Made by a program: the position numbers and the translations under genes. Positions 54,992 to 63,443 of a stretch of 64,000 bases of DNA are shown here, in pieces. Source of the stretch: Paenibacillus agricola (lineage in GTDB: Bacteria > Bacillota > Bacilli > Paenibacillales > NBRC-103111); NCBI RefSeq assembly GCF_011440305.1, contig NZ_JAAOIW010000005.1, positions 372,001-436,000 of the forward strand. The letters run 5' to 3'. Every line of letters starts with the position of its first letter. The stretch's first letter is position 1. The notes below the pieces were generated by a model that did no database searches, was not told where the DNA came from, and saw nothing but the letters and a program-made list of their open reading frames with translations.

Positions 54992-55519
54992 ATGATTTAC
55001 ATATATAACGATTATGGTGGAACACATACGACTTCTTTGGCAGCAGCTTACCATCTAAACAAATTGCCTAAAGACCGAGAACTTTCAAAAGAAGAAATCC
55101 TAAGTGTAGATTATTTCAACAAACTGCAAACTTCTGATATGGGTAAACTCATATTGCATGGTCGAGATGAAAATGGCAATGCTGTATATACAATTGGATG
55201 CGGAGCGTCGACAGTAGTTATACCTGCCTTAAAAAATTTCTGGTTATTATTGCAAGGGGTCTCCCAAGATCATGAAACAATCGTTTTTTCCAATACATCA
55301 CCGACCGTTCCATTTGTAATGACAATTGGTGGCTTCCTCTCAAGAAGATTAAAAGTTAATTTTATTGGCGTGCCGTTATTAGTATTAGGTGCACAGCAAT
55401 GTTGTAATAACATCATTCGATTAGTCGAGCATACAAGAACAATTGGAATGTCACAAGCTGACACTGAATCCATCATTGTATTAGAAAACAAAAAATTTAA
55501 AGATGATAATGGAGCATGA
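54992..55519 (+). CDS. DUF3189 family protein
   Basis: 175 residues from the ATG at 54992 (AAGGA seven bases upstream); a GTG 12 codons earlier is less likely. The opening MIYIYNDYGGTHTTSLAAAY is characteristic of the family. A conserved cysteine region follows (TIGCGAST). The function is unknown; members are small, soluble and common in Firmicutes. Confidence 0.75.
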   Translation: MIYIYNDYGGTHTTSLAAAYHLNKLPKDRELSKEEILSVDYFNKLQTSDMGKLILHGRDENGNAVYTIGCGASTVVIPALKNFWLLLQGVSQDHETIVFSNTSPTVPFVMTIGGFLSRRLKVNFIGVPLLVLGAQQCCNNIIRLVEHTRTIGMSQADTESIIVLENKKFKDDNGA

Positions 55520-55708
55520 TACTAAATAATTTTCTTATTTGAAATATCAGTCTTTTTAACTTTTAACAACACAACATTAAACCATGGTCTGGTGGTTAGA
55601 ATTTGTTCTTTATTATCGCCATTTAGTTCAAAAATCATCGATTGTTGCCAATTTACATCCCCTTTAACCAAAATACATCCCGATACCGTTGCTTTTGGCA
55701 GCTGTGGA

Positions 55709-56419
55709 TTACCAGGCGTACACACCCTTCTCATCCAAGAATTCGCCGTTATGATGTTTGCCATCTGTCGCATAGCCTACTATAATCGCAGCGGCGGTTT
55801 CTTTCGATTTACCGCCTTCGGCATTGCCGTTAAGATCTGTTGATGTGAATCCGGGCGTTACCGCAAATACTTGAGCCCTTCTGCTTTTGAGTTCATAAGC
55901 CATCGAAAGTGTCATGGCATTGTTGGCCGTTTTGGATGAGTTATAGTCGAATGCGTTTAAAGTAAATCCAGCATTTTGCATATGATCCAGAGAAGCCATG
56001 TCGGTTGATACATTGACGATTGTGCCTTCGTTATCTTTGATTAACGGGAACAAACGCTGGTTCAAACGGAAGGTTCCGAAAAAGTTGACTTCGAAGGCGT
56101 TCCTTAGATCCTCCTCTTTGGTATCCGTAAAAGAACGGGAGAAAGCACCAGGCATACCAGCATTATTGATCAGAAGCTTTAAGTCCGGATAATTCTTGTT
56201 GATCGTATCCGCTGCCCGTTCGATGCTTTTCAAGTCACCCATGTCGATTTGTACAAATTCTATGTCTAACCCCTTGGAAGTTAACTCGGAAACGGCTGCT
56301 TCGCCCCGTTCGGCACTGCGTGCGCCAAGGACGACTTTCCAGCCTACTTCACCTAACTGCTTAACGATTTCAAATCCGATTCCTTTATTTGCTCCAGTTA
56401 CAAAGGCGGTCTTTTTCAT
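55709..56419 (-). CDS. SDR family oxidoreductase
   Basis: 236 residues from the ATG at 56419 (AAGGA five bases upstream). The cofactor motif TGANKGIG is at 8-15, NNAG in the middle, and the active site YNSSKTANN with Ser in NVSTD. It belongs to the carbonyl-reductase-like group with preference for NADPH. It is divergent from a MerR-type regulator, with a perfect dyad between them. A stress-inducible carbonyl reductase is the likely role. Confidence 0.85.
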   Translation of the reverse strand: MKKTAFVTGANKGIGFEIVKQLGEVGWKVVLGARSAERGEAAVSELTSKGLDIEFVQIDMGDLKSIERAADTINKNYPDLKLLINNAGMPGAFSRSFTDTKEEDLRNAFEVNFFGTFRLNQRLFPLIKDNEGTIVNVSTDMASLDHMQNAGFTLNAFDYNSSKTANNAMTLSMAYELKSRRAQVFAVTPGFTSTDLNGNAEGGKSKETAAAIIVGYATDGKHHNGEFLDEKGVYAW

Positions 56420-56474
56420 GCGAATCCTTCTTTCCCTAATTTGATTTTTACTTAACAATTTATAAGTTACTATG

Positions 56475-56489
56475 CTACACTTAGTGTAG
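56475..56489. promoter_or_regulatory. MerR-type operator between SDR and MerR genes
   Basis: CTACACTTAGTGTAG is a perfect 15-bp dyad. On the minus strand it overlaps TTGACC and precedes TAACTT with a 19-base spacer, the long spacing typical of MerR-activated promoters. The dyad centre is shifted toward the -35. Confidence 0.6.
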
Positions 56490-56523
56490 GTCAACAATTA
56501 ATTTTTTATAAAAGAGGGTTAGC

Positions 56524-56883
56524 ATGTTAACGATTGGAGAAGTGGCGAAGAAAGTCGAGATCAATATTGGAGCGATCCGCTTTTACGAAAGAAAGGGACT
56601 CTTGAAACCTGCTGCCCGAAGCGAGCAGAATAACCGTCTTTATTCGGATGATGATCTGAACTGGCTGGTTTTTATCAAATGTCTTCGCGAAACCGGGATG
56701 AGTGTGGAGGACATCAAAAAGTATTATGATAAGGTACATGAAGGAACCTCAACCCTGCCGGAAAGAATCAAACTGATTCAAGATCAAAAGCAAAAGCTGC
56801 TGAAAGATATCGAGGAGAAAGAAGCGCAGCTCGTTCATTTGGAAAAAAAACTGGAGCGCTATTATCGCGGAGAAAATTATTAA
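56524..56883 (+). CDS. MerR family transcriptional regulator
   Basis: 119 residues. The winged helix-turn-helix is residues 1-70 (TIGEVAKKVEINIGAIRFYE, RKGLLKPAARSEQNNRLYSD). A dimerising coiled coil occupies about 78-115 (QDQKQKLLKDIEEKEAQLVH). It has no metal-binding cysteines, so it likely responds to an organic or redox signal. Most MerR proteins twist a long-spacer promoter, matching the site between it and the SDR gene. Confidence 0.87.
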   Translation: MLTIGEVAKKVEINIGAIRFYERKGLLKPAARSEQNNRLYSDDDLNWLVFIKCLRETGMSVEDIKKYYDKVHEGTSTLPERIKLIQDQKQKLLKDIEEKEAQLVHLEKKLERYYRGENY

Positions 56884-57181
56884 TATAAGCCGTGTTCTAT
56901 AACGTCTCGAACGGACCCAAATACATTGGCAAGTTATTTTGTTTAAGCAAGAAAAATTTGTCAGTGGTTAGGAGCAAATCGCCACGGCGACAGCTCCCTT
57001 TCATCTTCATTACACTATCGTTCTTCGTCGTAGTTAATCTGGCTGCAAGCCTTCCTCAAATCTTTAATAAAAATGCACTTGCAAATTGTTACATCACAAA
57101 ATAAATAGCTTTAGCTTCTGGCAAGTAACACTTAGCAGAATAATCGTAAAAACACCTTCAAAATGATATCCTCTCATTATC

Positions 57182-57289
57182 CTACAAATCGCTTCCTAGG
57201 CATGTCATATGGTGGATGGCTATGCTGTTGCTCTCAGGTGTTGGTGCCCATACCATATCTTCTTCTGATAGCCCCATTCCAAATACCAT
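57182..57289 (-). pseudogene. DinB-family protein fragment
   Basis: A 35-codon frame reads MVFGMGLSEEDMVWAPTPES and NSIAIHHMT, matching the first helices of DinB-like metal-binding proteins, then stops. The rest of the gene-poor stretch 56884-57593 shows nothing further that I can identify. Confidence 0.4.
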
Positions 57290-57593
57290 ATCACTTCAGC
57301 TCTTATTTGCAACTAAATTGCTGCTCGATAGTTGAATAGACTGCCGAAGTCATTGGGCTATCATCCCCATAGCCATACATGCGGTATGCGCCGCACCACA
57401 GATGATGAAAATGGGTCGAAGAATCTGTCAATACTGCTACTATGGCTGGGTGAGGAAGCTACGTCTTCTTTACTATTGTCTTTTTACAGTTACTGCAGAT
57501 TTAATTTTCATGGGAGTTCAACGACAGCAATGTTTCTTATGTACGGTTCGCCACGCTATCTATCTATAATGGCAAGTTTAAAAATCATTTTAT

Positions 57594-58040
57594 CTAATCA
57601 GTACGCATCATCGCACTCGCAATCGTCAAAAAGTCCTCCCTGCCGATCTCAAAATGACCGTAGCGGAAGGAATACCCCCAATTTTTGTTCCCCCGAGTGA
57701 AGCTAAGTTGTTCTAATAGATCTCTAATCTGTACCTCCCGGCATGAAATATAGCGGATATTTCTGCGGAACGGCACAAACGATTCGGACATCTGATATTC
57801 GTAAACTTTATCATCATCCACTTCTCCGATAGCGATGAACGCTTGGAGTGGTGCCCCTTTCTCCATTTCTGTACGCGGGGAATAGTAGATCAACCAATCG
57901 CCTGTTTGCATCTTACGTAAAGATGCTGACTTTCCGTGACAGAGCTGAGCGAATCCCCCCAGCTCTCCACACTTTACATGGGATGCGGACACGACACCAA
58001 TCCAGAAGCGGCTTTGTGGGCTTATTTCATCCATTTGCAT
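57594..58040 (-). CDS. EVE domain protein (UPF0310)
   Basis: 148 residues covering one complete EVE domain of the PUA-like fold (RFWIGVVSASHVKCGELGGF, MQTGDWLIYYSP, GEVDDDKVYEYQMSESFVPF). EVE domains bind modified bases or RNA and are sometimes linked to defence, but here the gene is alone. The start at 58040 follows a GGAGGGGG stretch; M3 is an alternative. Confidence 0.82.
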   Translation of the reverse strand: MQMDEISPQSRFWIGVVSASHVKCGELGGFAQLCHGKSASLRKMQTGDWLIYYSPRTEMEKGAPLQAFIAIGEVDDDKVYEYQMSESFVPFRRNIRYISCREVQIRDLLEQLSFTRGNKNWGYSFRYGHFEIGREDFLTIASAMMRTD

Positions 58041-58060
58041 ACCTCGAAACCCCCTCCTTT

Positions 58061-58282
58061 TTAATAAATGTTTACATCGCTTCCTGTACCAATCCTTGTT
58101 TTAAGCGATCCAGCTGCAGAAGATGATGACGGTTCAATCTCCTTCATTCTCTGGATGACAGTGTGTAAGCCTTGAAATAGCTGCACCTTGCTTTCCGGTT
58201 GCTCCGGCGTATATTGTGGGGAAGGCGGAACATGAATACGAATGGGCGGGAAGCCTCTGTCCGATTGACTACTCGTTGTCAC
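58061..58282 (-). CDS. Short unassigned ORF
   Basis: 73 codons from a GTG without a ribosome site (GFPPIRIHVPPSPQYTPEQP near its start). It is proline/serine-rich, with a helix around VQLFQGLHTVIQRMKEI. It could be a fragment of a larger gene or not coding. No family is recognised. Confidence 0.25.
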   Translation of the reverse strand: MTTSSQSDRGFPPIRIHVPPSPQYTPEQPESKVQLFQGLHTVIQRMKEIEPSSSSAAGSLKTRIGTGSDVNIY

Positions 58283-58297
58283 TTTATCTAAGTATAT

Positions 58298-58334
58298 AAA
58301 AACGCTACTGACATCATTATATCAGTAGCGTTTT
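58298..58334 (-). terminator. Terminator shared with the WYL relic
   Basis: AAAACGCTACTGA and TCAGTAGCGTTTT flank a 9-base loop, with A/T runs on both sides. It is nearly identical to the hairpin at 59485-59521. Confidence 0.65.
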
Positions 58335-58462
58335 AACGTTTTTTCCAATTCGCTTCTAACCCGATGTAGGGAGGATTCCGGCTCCAGCACAACCACTCCG
58401 CCTCCCCAGACGAGCACCCAATGCGGAAAATCTACTGGCAAGTATAACCCCATCCGCGTGGC
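58322..58462 (-). pseudogene. C-terminal fragment of a WYL-domain regulator
   Basis: The minus-strand frame VDFPHWVLVWGGGVVVLEPE continues to LEKTLKRY-stop. It aligns with the end of the intact regulator at 59509 (LLQWVLSWGADVIVLEPE, VEKMLKRY). About 46 codons remain, following a stop codon and an SDR fragment. Confidence 0.65.
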
Positions 58463-58597
58463 TCAATAATGCGCAACCATCGTCGACACGTTAACAATTG
58501 CTCCGTGTCCCCTGTTCGCCATCAATGGAGCAAATTCAGCAATGAGAAAATATGGCCTCTTCACATTTACCGAAAAGACCTTGTCAAAATCCTCCTC
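58463..58597 (-). pseudogene. Middle fragment of an SDR oxidoreductase
   Basis: The minus-strand frame EDFDKVFSVNVKRPYFLIAE and GHGAIVNVSTMVAHY-stop corresponds to SDR residues of about 95-140, up to the catalytic serine. The following catalytic Tyr-Lys part is absent here but occurs upstream at 59183-59371. Confidence 0.6.
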
Positions 58598-58607
58598 TTA
58601 GGAGGAT
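58586..58607 (-). terminator. Terminator of the YceI gene
   Basis: ATCCTCCT and AGGAGGAT form a perfect 8-bp stem with a 3-base loop, followed by TTTTG on the minus strand, three bases past the YceI stop. Confidence 0.55.
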
Positions 58608-58609
58608 AG

Positions 58610-59146
58610 TTAGGTTAGTTTTATTGCCTCGATGTAAAGCTCAATTCTCAGTTCATTTCCAACAATTACACGACCAACTTCCAAAGGTGAGTTTTTAAAA
58701 ATCAAGCCGAATTCCTTGCGATCGATACAGGCTGTTGAATGAAACCCAGCACGTTCCCGGCCGCGAGGATCTTCGTTTAGTCCTCCAAAGGCGGTGTGAA
58801 ATGTGATGATTTTTGTAATTCCATGTAGAGTTAGATTGCCTGTAAGTTCATATTGTCGTTCACCAACTGGGGCGCAGCTGATGCTTTGAAACGTAATGTC
58901 AGGATATTTGGCTACATCAAGGAACTCATCGCTCTTCAGGTGTTCATCTCGTTGTGGTTGGTGAGTTGTGATACTGTTTGAGTCAATGGAAGCTTGAATT
59001 AATAAGGTTGTCAAGTCATTGGGGTCAAAACTTATATTCGCTTGGAAATGTTCGAATAATCCTTTGATTCTACTAATCATTAAATGCGGAACCGAAAACT
59101 CGATGGAGCTGTGGTCCGGATCAACTTGCCAATTTACAATACCCAC
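58610..59146 (-). CDS. YceI family protein
   Basis: 178 residues, full length for this lipocalin-like family that binds isoprenoid-type lipids. Family motifs are WQVDPDHSSIEFSVPHLMIS at the start, FLDVAKYPDITFQS in the middle and GNLTLHGITKIITF. No signal peptide is seen, so it is likely cytoplasmic. The start is a GTG at 59146, 11-12 bases after AAGGGG. It is inserted between two fragments of an SDR gene. Confidence 0.85.
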   Translation of the reverse strand: MGIVNWQVDPDHSSIEFSVPHLMISRIKGLFEHFQANISFDPNDLTTLLIQASIDSNSITTHQPQRDEHLKSDEFLDVAKYPDITFQSISCAPVGERQYELTGNLTLHGITKIITFHTAFGGLNEDPRGRERAGFHSTACIDRKEFGLIFKNSPLEVGRVIVGNELRIELYIEAIKLT

Positions 59147-59182
59147 GATAAATTCTACCCCTTCAATAAAATTTGAGAAAGG

Positions 59183-59371
59183 TCACCCCGTCTTTAAAGC
59201 TACATCCCGGTCAATACTGAGTATTCCTTCCGTTTCGGCGGGTCCAGAACTTACTGCGTTCACTCGGACTCCGCTAGGTCCATATTTGGCTGCCCAAGAC
59301 TTGGTGAGCAACTTTAACACAGCCTTGCTTGCACTACAGAGACCCAAACCTGGTTGACCATACTCCGTAAC
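59183..59371 (-). pseudogene. Catalytic-region fragment of an SDR oxidoreductase
   Basis: The minus-strand frame EYGQPGLGLCSASKAVLKLL and KYGPSGVRVNAVSSGPAETE matches the segment after the catalytic serine of an SDR. The catalytic Tyr is replaced by Cys (CSASK). The frame stops soon after. It would follow directly on the fragment at 58463-58597, but it lies upstream of it, so the order is inverted. Confidence 0.6.
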
Positions 59372-59484
59372 CTTTGCCCTATTCCTGCAGATACTGATTG
59401 GCCGTGTCCTCTACCCGTTACATTACATTCTTTGTACTCATCTCCGGCAAGCCACTCCTTTACATTTATTAATTCCTATTATAC

Positions 59485-59521
59485 AAAAACGCTACTGACA
59501 ACAGTATGTCAGTAGCGTTTT
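59485..59521 (-). terminator. Terminator embedded in the end of the WYL gene
   Basis: AAAAACGCTACTGAC and GTCAGTAGCGTTTT flank an 8-base loop, with TTTTTG after it on the minus strand. The last codons and the stop of the regulator lie inside the stem. Confidence 0.75.
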
Positions 59522-60456
59522 AACATTTTTTCGACTTCCTCACGAATCCGATTTCGGAATGATTCAGGCTCCAATACAATGACATCCGCTCCCCAGCTAA
59601 GAACCCATTGCAGCAATTCGTTCAGTTGACGAACGCGTAAGACCACATACAATCCATCTTGACGCTCTTCTATGTCTTCCATGTAAAAATTGTTCGATTC
59701 CTTCACCTTATCTGCCATGTCATGGTTAAATCGAAGGAGAACTCGCAAGTGCCGATCATCCGAAGGCTTGTACTCCCTTAAGTTAAAATGGGCCGGTAGT
59801 TCGAATCGGTCTTCCAGATCGATAAGCTCCGTCATTCGGGACAAGCGGAAATGGCGAATGTCTTGGCGCAGATCACACTGAGCCACGAGCATCCACGATC
59901 CTTGAACGAGCACCAGTCCATAGGGAGCTACGGTACGAACACTATGGCGATTCCCCTCCGAATCCGCAAGTCTTTTTGCATAATGAAAGCTGATCTTTCG
60001 CTCGTCTAATATCGCTCGACGGATCTTTTCGAGATATTCCCTTTCTTTGGACGGCGTGACCTGTTTGCCGGAAGTGAGCAAGCGCATAGCCTTGCGTACA
60101 CGAGATGTTTCATTGCGAACGCTCTCCTGTAGAATGGCTTCGATTTTCCCGCGAGCGGCTTGAGCCCTGACACGATAATCATAATCAAATCGTTGTTCGA
60201 TAAAGTCCGTTCCAATGAGCAAGGTCACGGCTTCTTCTACCGTGAAACTGACCGGCGGCAGGAAATAGCCTTCCATCAGGGAATATCCTGTCCCAGGGGC
60301 CCCTATGATCGGCACGCCCGCTTCACTGAGCGCCTGAATGTCACGGTAGATGGTCCGCACGCTGAATCCAAATAGGGTCGCCAAATCTTCGGCCCGTACC
60401 ACTTCTTTGCGTTGCAGCTCCAGCACGATGGCTAAAAAACGGTCTGTTTTGTTCAT
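59509..60456 (-). CDS. WYL-domain transcriptional regulator (YafY/DeoR type)
   Basis: 315 residues. The N-terminal HTH_11 is at 5-60 (VVRAEDLATLFGFSVRTIYR), the WYL domain about 140-215 (GLVLVQGSWMLVAQCDLRQD) and the C-terminal WCX extension to the end. Such proteins sense a small ligand or nucleic acid and regulate neighbouring genes, sometimes defence genes; none is seen here. A paralogue relic lies at 58322. The SDR fragments nearby may be remains of its target. Confidence 0.87.
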   Translation of the reverse strand: MNKTDRFLAIVLELQRKEVVRAEDLATLFGFSVRTIYRDIQALSEAGVPIIGAPGTGYSLMEGYFLPPVSFTVEEAVTLLIGTDFIEQRFDYDYRVRAQAARGKIEAILQESVRNETSRVRKAMRLLTSGKQVTPSKEREYLEKIRRAILDERKISFHYAKRLADSEGNRHSVRTVAPYGLVLVQGSWMLVAQCDLRQDIRHFRLSRMTELIDLEDRFELPAHFNLREYKPSDDRHLRVLLRFNHDMADKVKESNNFYMEDIEERQDGLYVVLRVRQLNELLQWVLSWGADVIVLEPESFRNRIREEVEKMLKRY

Positions 60457-60614
60457 TGGATGCCCCCTTGAAACCTATAATGCTGTGGAATACTCAGGAA
60501 CTCATGCTCTAAAAAATACAATTAGAATACCACATATACATCAATATATAAACAAGAGCCACTCCTGTCGATGATATACTGATGAGATCTGTTAACCAGT
60601 CGCAATAAAATGAA

Positions 60615-60700
60615 TTATAGTCCTCGGCTAAGCAGCTGCTCTACCACCGGGGCTTTACCCAATTTTCCGTTGGCTCCAGTAACAATAATCCTAATAATTC
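60615..60700 (-). pseudogene. N-terminal fragment of an NAD(P)-binding (NmrA/SDR-like) protein
   Basis: The minus-strand frame IRIIVTGANGKLGKAPVVEQ followed by LLSRGL-stop shows a clear dinucleotide-binding start of about 28 codons and nothing more. Confidence 0.45.
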
Positions 60701-60744
60701 ACAATCTAGCAAATGGCCCTACACTTAAGAGAAAATCAAATAAA

Positions 60745-60792
60745 ATAAAGGGTTCTACATATTATGCACGACTAATACGTGGAACCCTTTAT
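60745..60792 (-). terminator. Terminator-like hairpin
   Basis: ATAAAGGGTTC and GGAACCCTTTAT form a stem with a broad loop, followed by TTTATTTG on the minus strand. It lies about 140 bases beyond the glycerophosphodiesterase stop. The remainder of 60793-60930 shows only a weak second hairpin. Confidence 0.5.
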
Positions 60793-60930
60793 ATGTAATT
60801 AACGTACCCTTTAGCTTAATATGCTACATCGCTAATTTTCTTTCAATCCGAAGAGGCAGACGCCCACTTCGGCACTCAATATTTTCCTTACAAGAGCATC
60901 GTCACCTCATCCATTAATTGCAAACCTATT

Positions 60931-61638
60931 TCATAAACCTCCGTTCAACAGCAAAGACTTGGTCTCCTCAACTTTGTCAACCAGTACCCCGTTGATCCCC
61001 ATACTCTTCCATGCCAAAATATTTTCCGGAGACGTATAGCCGGTAGTGCCTTTATAGCCAGCCATAACCCAAACTTGTCGGCCTGCTTCGTGAATTATGC
61101 GTACCGCTTCCTCGTCAACCCATCTCTCCCAAAGACGGATAATATCTGCACCATTTTCGATAAATGCCGCAGCGTGATCCTTGGATGGCATCAACCCAAG
61201 GACTTGGATATCCTGGTTAAATTGTTTCACATCGCGAACATCCTCGCTGGTTATGACCCCCATAATCACCTTATTCTCGTACCCATGTTCACGAATGCAT
61301 TCTAGAATCTGTGTTAGAGGCTCGCCGCCCTCTTTGATATGGAACAAAATCGGCGCGACGCCGCTGGAAAGCACTTCCGCCAGCGTGTGGGGATGGAATT
61401 GGTCATCGTCAACATAACAAAGGGATGAAAATTGCTCTGCCGTCAGCTCATTGATTTTAGCCCGATTGCCGAACAATTTTAAAGCATCCTCGTCATGGCT
61501 GATGACCGGGACGTTGTCTTTTGTAAAGCGAATATCCATTTCGACGTAATCCGCTCCGAGCTCTAATGAAAGTTTTGACGAAGCGATAGTCAGTTCTGGA
61601 TAGCGATCAGTGCCGCCTCTATGTGCAATTAGTAACAT
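60931..61638 (-). CDS. Glycerophosphodiester phosphodiesterase (GDPD) family protein
   Basis: 235 residues from the ATG at 61638; a GTG at 61650 is only three bases after AGGAG, the ATG 15, so the start is open. The HRGG motif is near residues 6-9, the metal-binding Glu/Asp in YVEMDIR, and the catalytic histidine in VISHDED. Relatives hydrolyse glycerophosphodiesters to glycerol-3-phosphate and an alcohol. There is no signal peptide. It follows an ABC permease gene by about ten bases, so it is part of that operon. Confidence 0.82.
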   Translation of the reverse strand: MLLIAHRGGTDRYPELTIASSKLSLELGADYVEMDIRFTKDNVPVISHDEDALKLFGNRAKINELTAEQFSSLCYVDDDQFHPHTLAEVLSSGVAPILFHIKEGGEPLTQILECIREHGYENKVIMGVITSEDVRDVKQFNQDIQVLGLMPSKDHAAAFIENGADIIRLWERWVDEEAVRIIHEAGRQVWVMAGYKGTTGYTSPENILAWKSMGINGVLVDKVEETKSLLLNGGL

Positions 61639-61659
61639 ATGAAGTATCACTCGCTCCTA

Positions 61660-62505
61660 TTATGAGTTTTTATATTTGGGATCCAGTTGGTCCCGCAGCC
61701 AATCGCCAATCAGCGACACCTGAAGTACAATCACAATAATGATCAAGCTGGGTACGATGCTTAACCACCATGAGTTGATCAAGTAGTTGCGCCCGGCGCT
61801 GACCATCAAGCCCAACGATACGTCCGGAGGCTGGATGCCAATCCCCAAGAACGACAGCGAGCTTTCCAAAAGTATAAACGAACTGAAGCGCATCGTTGCA
61901 TGGACAATCAAAGGTGAGGAAATATTAATAAACACATGCTCGAACAGTATTCGCATTTTGGAAGCACCGAGAGCCCGGCTGCACTCCATAAAGTTCGCTT
62001 CCTTGAGCTGGATGGTCTGTCCGCGCACCAGCCGTGTAAAGGTAGGATAACCGGTTAGTCCGATGATGAGCACCAGGATCCACTTGCCGGTTCCAAAAAC
62101 GGAGGCGCATACGATAGCAATAATAATGGAAGGAACGGAAAGCTTTACGTCCGTCAAAAAAGACACGATGGTATCTAAAGGACCTTTATACAACCCGGCC
62201 AATACACCCATCACCGTACCGATCAAGGTGGCAATCAGCATGCTGCCAAAAGCGACAAGCAGTGAATTTTTCGTCCCGTAAAACAGCCGGATCATAAAAT
62301 CCCGTCCAAGATGGTCGGTTCCCAGAAAGTTCTGCGGTGTGCCTCCTTCTATAAAGGAAGGAGGAATCATCCGTGCGCTCAAATTCGTGGTTCCCAAATC
62401 GATAGGAAACAGCAGCGGGCTCAGCATAGTTAATAAGGTAATCAACAGAAACGTAATGATCAACACCATGATGAAGGGCGGAATGCGCAAGTTCAAAGTT
62501 CTCAT
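61660..62505 (-). CDS. DppC/OppC-type ABC transporter permease
   Basis: 281 residues with the OppC N-terminal region, about six helices and the EAA loop ECSRALGASKMRILFEHVFI. GGAGGAG precedes the ATG. The gene lies 17 bases after its DppB-type partner. It belongs to the peptide/nickel/opine transporter family. The neighbouring phosphodiesterase hints at a phosphodiester ligand, an inference only. Confidence 0.9.
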   Translation of the reverse strand: MRTLNLRIPPFIMVLIITFLLITLLTMLSPLLFPIDLGTTNLSARMIPPSFIEGGTPQNFLGTDHLGRDFMIRLFYGTKNSLLVAFGSMLIATLIGTVMGVLAGLYKGPLDTIVSFLTDVKLSVPSIIIAIVCASVFGTGKWILVLIIGLTGYPTFTRLVRGQTIQLKEANFMECSRALGASKMRILFEHVFINISSPLIVHATMRFSSFILLESSLSFLGIGIQPPDVSLGLMVSAGRNYLINSWWLSIVPSLIIIVIVLQVSLIGDWLRDQLDPKYKNS

Positions 62506-62522
62506 TTTGGTCTCCTCCCCTA

Positions 62523-63443
62523 TTAAAAATTGTCCCGAATGCGCGGATCCAGTAAGCCGTAACTTAAATCAACCAGTAAATTGACTACAATGACCGTAGT
62601 TGCGACGATCATCACACCATATTGAATAACAGGAAAATCCCGATTTTGAGCAGCTTGAACAATTAACGAGCCAATACCCGGAAAGGCAAACACTGTCTCT
62701 ACGACCACCGTGCCTCCAATCAACGTGCCCAAATGCAAACCGATGATGGTCACCACCGGAATCAGCGCATTGCGCAAGGCGTGCTTATAGATAACGATTC
62801 TCTCTCTGACGCCTTTGGCCCGGGCACTGTCCAAATAATCATGACGCAGGACATCCAGCATCGAACCTCTGGTTAGACGCGCAATGCCGGCCACAGCATC
62901 AATAGTCAATGTGAGCAATGGCATCACATAGTGCAAAGGCGAGCTCATACCTCCGCTTGGCAGTAGCCTTAACTGGAGGCTGAAAAGAAAAATCATCAAA
63001 ATGGCGAACACAAAGTTTGGAATTGTATAGCCCGCTATTGAAATCCCCATCATTAATCGATCCAATAAGGAATTTCGGTTAACCGCAGCGATGACGCCGA
63101 TAGGGACGCCAATCAAAATGGCCAATACAAAGGAAATGGAGCCAAGCGTTAATGTGGGACCTGCGCGTTCAGCGAACAATTCGCCCACCGGGCGCAAATA
63201 ATGGTAGCTCTTTCCCATATCGCCTGTAAACAACGAAGTCAGATAGTCGACATATTGCACGCCTACCGGCTTGTCCAAACCGAGTGAGACGCGCAACTCG
63301 GCCTTTACCGTTGCCGAAGCATCGTCGGGCAACAGCCATTGGGTCGGATCGCCCGACAATCGGGTGATTACAAATACTAGAGTCAAAATGAACCAAATAG
63401 TGAAGACCGCCTTGGAAAGCCGTATGGATAAAAATCTGGTCAT
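62523..63443 (-). CDS. DppB/OppB-type ABC transporter permease
   Basis: 306 residues. The first helix is at about 8-28 ([20 protein letters not shown]) and the EAA loop is [29 protein letters not shown] precedes the ATG. Its start overlaps the end of the ATPase gene by four bases (ATGA). It pairs with the next permease. Confidence 0.9.
   Translation of the reverse strand: MTRFLSIRLSKAVFTIWFILTLVFVITRLSGDPTQWLLPDDASATVKAELRVSLGLDKPVGVQYVDYLTSLFTGDMGKSYHYLRPVGELFAERAGPTLTLGSISFVLAILIGVPIGVIAAVNRNSLLDRLMMGISIAGYTIPNFVFAILMIFLFSLQLRLLPSGGMSSPLHYVMPLLTLTIDAVAGIARLTRGSMLDVLRHDYLDSARAKGVRERIVIYKHALRNALIPVVTIIGLHLGTLIGGTVVVETVFAFPGIGSLIVQAAQNRDFPVIQYGVMIVATTVIVVNLLVDLSYGLLDPRIRDNF

Noticed and set aside
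55522-55773. 83-codon minus-strand frame after the SDR gene
   Set aside because: It overlaps the SDR end in another phase. The tail (ELNGDNKEQILTTRPWFNVV) looks somewhat protein-like but has no start of its own.
57332-57700. 122-codon plus-strand frame
   Set aside because: It overlaps the EVE gene in antisense and has no ribosome site or recognisable motif.
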